64,000 bases of DNA from Citrus sinensis (taxonomy: Eukaryota; Streptophyta; Magnoliopsida; Sapindales; Rutaceae). Every line of letters begins with the position of its first letter. Position 1 is the stretch's first letter. Location: assembly GCF_022201045.2 (NCBI RefSeq), contig NC_068564.1, forward strand, positions 3,410,001-3,474,000, in the 5' to 3' direction. This document shows, in pieces, positions 59,947 to 64,000 of this stretch. A model generated the notes under the pieces. The model was not told where the DNA came from, ran no database searches, and saw only the letters and a program-made list of their open reading frames with translations. Both the position numbers and the translations under genes were made by a program.

Positions 59947-62912
59947 CTACTCCAACACTTGCGGGCCACTTTCATCTTCATCCACAAATTCCTCTCCATT
60001 AAAAATTTCACTTTCGAGAATTTTACCTATAAAAAAAAAGAAAATGAGAAAATAATTCAAGTTTATAAAATTATTACTAAACCAATTATTTTGTACATTA
60101 TTTATATTCATACCTTTGGAGTTTGCCCATAGCCAATGTTGAGTGCACATAAGCGCTTCCAATGTCATAGGATGAAGTCTACTCCGATGTGGGTTCAAGA
60201 CTCTACCTCCAGTGCTAAATGCCGATTCAGAGGCAACAGTTGTCACGGGAATGGCTAAGATATCCTTAGCCATTTGAGCCAAAATAGGGTATTTGCCTTG
60301 GTTCACTTTCCACCAATTCAGAATATCAAAGTCCGAAGTGGATTTGATTAAAGGCTCTTCTAAATACCCTTCAAGGTCGGACTTCGATACAATGGTCTCA
60401 CTGTTTTGGCTTGCAAATGCCTCAAACTTCTTTATATCAGAAAATTTACGGCCAGTTCCTAAGTTAAAATTAAAACGAACATCGGCCGAAGAAGATTCAC
60501 CAACAACCGCATCACTCACATTCCCACTCTTAATTTCATAAAACTTAACCAAATCATTACTTAAATTGCGCACCCTTTGAATCTCATTTGCAGCACCCTC
60601 ACCATAAAGTTGTGGAAAATAATAATTAACCAATTGCATCTTAAACCTCGGATCAAGAATAACTGCCATCACCAAAATCCCATGAATTTGGGCCCAATAT
60701 TTATCAAATTTCATAATCATTTGACCAGCCATTTCTCTAACCATAGGCACACTAGAAAGATCCCATTCATCCAAATTAATCCTCATTTCACATATCATTG
60801 GAAAAAAAAGATTAGATGTGGGATATTGTGTACCTGAAAATAACTCTGTCATAGAGTAAAACGGCAGCAAATATTCCAACATCTTTTCAGCCATCTCCCA
60901 TTCCTCATCTGTTGGCAAAAAGGTGTAGTGTTTGTCGCGCTGCTGCAGTCTCGAAAGGACTATTTTATATTTCACAACAACATCAAGCATAACATATGTA
61001 GAATTCCATCTAGTTACACAATCAAGTACCAACTTTTTCTCACACTTAACTTGTAATTGCCGCGCAACCATTTCAAAAGTTTCTACCCTCTTTGGTGTGC
61101 CCGTCCAATAAGCCACATTATCCCTAATCTTTTTTAATCCAGTCCTCAATCACTTTCATCCCATCCTTCACAATTAGGTTTAAAATATGAGCCACACACC
61201 TCATATGAAAAAAATTCCCACCCATTAACATAGAATCAACTGGAATCAATCCCATCAACCTATCAACCATAGCATCATTGGTGGAACAATTATCTAAAGT
61301 TACAACCGATATCTTTCTATCCACATTCCAATCCAACATACATTTAAAAAATGCTTCAGAAAGAAATTCAGCGGTATGTGGAGCCGGCAAATATATAAAC
61401 CTATTCATTACCCAAAAATTAAATTTTAGAATTAATTAAATTGAATTAGAAATAAGTAAACATAATATCGATTTTGCAAATATATGAATCTACTCATCAC
61501 CAAAAATTTAAATTTAAGAATTAATTAAATTGAATTAGAAATAAGTAAACATAATATCGATTTTGCAAATATATAAACCTATTCATTACCAAAAAATTAA
61601 ATTTTAGAATTAATTAAATTGAATTAGAAATAAGTAAACATAATATCGATTTTGCAAATATATGAATCTATTCATCACCAAAAATTTAAATTTTAGAATT
61701 AATTAAATTGAATTAGAAATAAGTAAACATAATATCGATTTTGCAAATATATGAATCTATTCATCACCAAAAATTTAAATTTTAGAATTAATTAAATTGA
61801 ATTAGAAATAAGTAAACATAATATCGATTTTGCAAATATATGAATCTATTCATCACCAAAAATTTAAATTTTAGAATTAATTAAATTGAATTAGAAATAA
61901 GTAAACATAATATCGATTTGCAAATATACAAACCTATTCATTACCAAAAAATTAAATTTTAGAATTAATTAAATTGAATTAGAAATAAGTAAACATAATA
62001 TTGATTTTGCAAATATATGAATCTATTCATCACCAAAAATTTAAATTTTAGAATTAATTAAATTGAATTAGAAATAAGTAAACATAATATCGATTTTGCA
62101 AATATATAAACCTATTCATTACCAAAAAATTAAATTTTAGAATTAATTAAATTGAATTTAAATAAATATCAAGTAACAAGAAAAGTACCTTAAAATTCGA
62201 CTTTGTAACCGCCAAGACTTGTCCACAAAATGTCCCGTAACAACCATGTACCCCTTCTTTTGATTACTCGCAGTCCACATGTCTGTAGTAATTGCCACCC
62301 TACTATCATTATTCTCCAACAAAGCCATTGCTTTTGCCTTTTCAGTTTGATACAATTTAAAAATCTCTCTTTAAAGTGTTTCTACTCAAATTCTTCACCA
62401 AAGGGTTGGCATAAGACATCAAATCCCTAAATGCCTCATATTCCACAAAATTAAGTGGTAGCTCATGCTTTACAACTAAGGTTGCTATCTTTTGCTGAGC
62501 AAAAATTGGATCAAATTCTCTCGTCTCAATACAACTTGTTCCATCATCTTTCCTCGTCACGCTAAGAGTTTTTTGTAAGCTATCAAGAACTGAGGGAACA
62601 CCCTTTGCCTTACATGATTTTTTCAAATGTCTATCCAAATGTGAGGTTCCATTATGACCGGATGCTACCAACTTAGCTTGAGAATGATTCCATTTCGCCT
62701 TCAATTCACCATTAATGGTTACCTTGGTAAAGTGTCCCCAAACCTAAGAAGGTTCTCGCATACCTCGCTTTTTTTTATTACTACTTTGTTCTACCCCCAT
62801 CATCATCACGGGATGCCTCTTCAACTCCTTCAACTTCTTGGACCCCTTCAAGAGGAATGTCATAATTTGTATCCTCTTCGCCAACATGAGAATTCTCAAG
62901 TGAATTTGACAT
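59947..62912 (-). pseudogene. hAT (Ac-like) transposase pseudogene
   Basis: The reading starts MSNSLENSHVGEE at 62912. It includes a BED-type finger region (VWGHFTKVTINGELKAKWNH, then GTSHLDRHLKKSC), DMWTASNQKKGYMVVTGHFV, TLDNCSTNDAM, MRCVAHILNLIVKDG, CVTRWNSTYVML and the C-terminal dimerisation domain DILNWWKVNQGKYPILAQMA with IPVTTVASESAFSTGGRVL. Introns inferred at 62188-61401 and 60113-60027. Disabling changes: a frame change in the G-run at 62794-62798, a TAG at 62744-62746 just before VWGHF, a frameshift near 62361-62370, and one in the A-run at 61130-61135. The second half (61129-59947) is otherwise open. Family is secure; activity is excluded unless it is a mis-assembly. Confidence 0.9.
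61385..62160. repeat. 89-bp minisatellite within the hAT transposase intron
   Basis: Eight and a half units with a period of 88-90 bp (GAATTAGAAATAAGTAAAC near 61443, 61532, 61621, 61710, 61799, 61889, 61977, 62066). Two unit types differ at TATGAATCTATTCATCACC (type A) versus TATAAACCTATTCATTACC (type B). The unit at the low-coordinate end contains the real intron acceptor and exon start, so each unit carries a copy of the 3' splice site. Confidence 0.93.
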
Positions 62913-64000
62913 AATGACCTAAATTAAATGTGTAACAAGTTGCAATTAAAATATAATATTTATGGTAACTACATAATCATTATGAATATAACAAGTTTTA
63001 TTGGCCATTGTGTGTGTGTGTGTTTGAATGTCTAGATAAATAAATTAAATTGAGCTGTATGTGAAATTTATTATATTTATAACAATTGACTAGTTCACAT
63101 GATGCAGTAAGAAATTTTTTGCAAACTAGTTAAAATTTTAGCTGAAGACGTCTTTGAATCTTCAAGAAACAAAGGGGTAAGGGCATGTAAAAGTACCATG
63201 ACTTTGAAGTAAAAATGCAGCAACAAGCCTCAAGTAAAAGAAAAGAAAATTCGTGAGTACAAAGAAATCAATTTACAACATACAGCGGGACAAATTATTA
63301 AATTCGTGAGTACAAAGAAATCAATCCCTAAGCTGGTATAGCATCCACTGGACTACTCTTTTTAATCGTTAATTAATATATAATTACTAATCTATAACAA
63401 ATTCTTTCCATCACCACAAAAATAAAATAAAAATTCAATCTAGCGGAATGCATCTAATGACAAAAATTCATGTAATTACAACTTAAAAAGCAGTGAATTG
63501 GATTATAATTACAATTTATAATTACAACTTAAAAGTTCAACAGGACCGATCAAGGCTGCAGGCTGCTGGTTTTATGGGTAATTACATAACAAATTGGTCG
63601 GAAATAATTACAGAACAAATTGCCAATTCATGAATTCAACTTACTCACCTAGCGGCGTCGCGGATGATCACGATGGCGGTTCACGATGGCGGGTCACGAT
63701 GGAGAGAAACGCGACAGTGAGACACGACAGCGAGATACAACGACGAGACAACACGACGGCGAGACGCGGCTGATTGGCTGGCGTGCGTTGACAGTCACGA
63801 TGCTGCTGGCTGATTCGGCGGCGGGCTGGGTGGCTGGCTTAGTGGCTTAGGGTTTTTGAGAATTTGAGAGTTGTGCCGTGCGCGTGTTGTGTGATTGTGT
63901 CTTGTGTGATGCAGCTGTTTGTGATGTCTGATGTGAGCGTGCAACGTGTGTGATGTGAGCATTTTTTTTTTATAAATAGGGTCGGGTCGGGTCGGGTTGG
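62913..64000. other. 5' side of the hAT element
   Basis: Upstream of the transposase start. A 25-bp duplicate (AATTCGTGAGTACAAAGAAA..) occurs at 63248 and 63301. 63655-63790 is GC-rich with repeated CGACGGCGAGA or CACGATGGCGG motifs, possibly a CpG-rich promoter. The window ends in GGGTC repeats. No other gene is seen. Confidence 0.5.

Larger units (their letters stand above)
59231..64000 (-). mobile_element. hAT-superfamily element, decayed, right end outside the window
   Basis: The left end carries CGGGCCCGACCCGAATCGGG and related motifs. The last bases of the window carry GGGTCGGGTCGGGTCGGGTT, the kind of subterminal repeat seen in Ac-like hAT elements. Between them lies a hAT transposase pseudogene on the minus strand. 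The left boundary is set by the break in copia gag homology. The target duplication cannot be checked without the right flank. Confidence 0.75.

Noticed and set aside
61385-62160. CRISPR-like array
   Set aside because: Units are contiguous with no unique spacers and the sequence is plant. It is a minisatellite.
62744-62763. A 20-base GT...AG stretch that would remove the TAG in the hAT N-terminus if spliced
   Set aside because: Far below the minimum plant intron size. The frame KKKRGMREPS reads into VWGHF with a single nonsense codon, which is simpler.

Overview
This window is plant nuclear DNA: AT-rich intergenic sequence, many-exon genes with GT-AG introns, and nested class I and class II transposons. 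The proteins (chloroplast CLPT, Golgi TBL, MAP65-3, plant-specific AHL, FKBP53, cytosolic enolase) point to a eudicot. Gene order resembles the Arabidopsis At4g25320-25370 and At5g51590-51640 neighbourhoods as I remember them, which suggests a rosid. A Citrus-like genome is my guess and is not proven by the sequence.

Layout. 0-8 kb is repeat-rich and holds a SINE-like sequence split by a PIF/Harbinger-type element, two foldback MULE-type MITEs with perfect 9-bp target duplications, and a broken Aurora-kinase fragment. 8.3-34.6 kb is the gene block: CLPT (minus, six exons), a TRICHOME BIREFRINGENCE-LIKE acetyltransferase (plus), MAP65-3 (plus, 11 exons), an AT-hook AHL protein (plus), a small DUF761-type protein (minus) and nucleolar EBP2 (minus). 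35-42 kb has no gene I can support. It carries a dispersed long repeat and a satellite-like array of ~150-bp monomers arranged as A-B-C trimers with a ~455-bp period. 42.7-46.3 kb is a 17-exon cytosolic enolase.

46.7-51.8 kb is a complete and apparently intact MuDR-class transposon with a 9-10 bp target duplication and ~85-bp terminal inverted repeats. It carries two convergent genes: a four-exon transposase with DDE, SWIM and CCHC motifs, and a small GRF-zinc-finger/coiled-coil/membrane-anchor protein. This is the most interesting object in the window because its layout matches maize MuDR (mudrA/mudrB) while the second protein looks different. 52.4-56.4 kb is FKBP53, a nucleoplasmin-fold histone chaperone and prolyl isomerase. 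57-64 kb is transposon-derived: a Ty1/copia gag fragment cut by a decayed hAT element. The hAT transposase intron contains an 89-bp minisatellite that repeats the intron's own 3' splice site.

The genes do not form one pathway. Several nevertheless share themes: proliferation and cytokinesis (MAP65-3, with a cluster of MSA-like AACGG motifs upstream) and ribosome biogenesis or rDNA chromatin (EBP2 and FKBP53, both with telo-box AAACCCTA motifs upstream). Exon coordinates were read by eye from splice consensus, frame continuity and remembered family sequences; no alignment was run.
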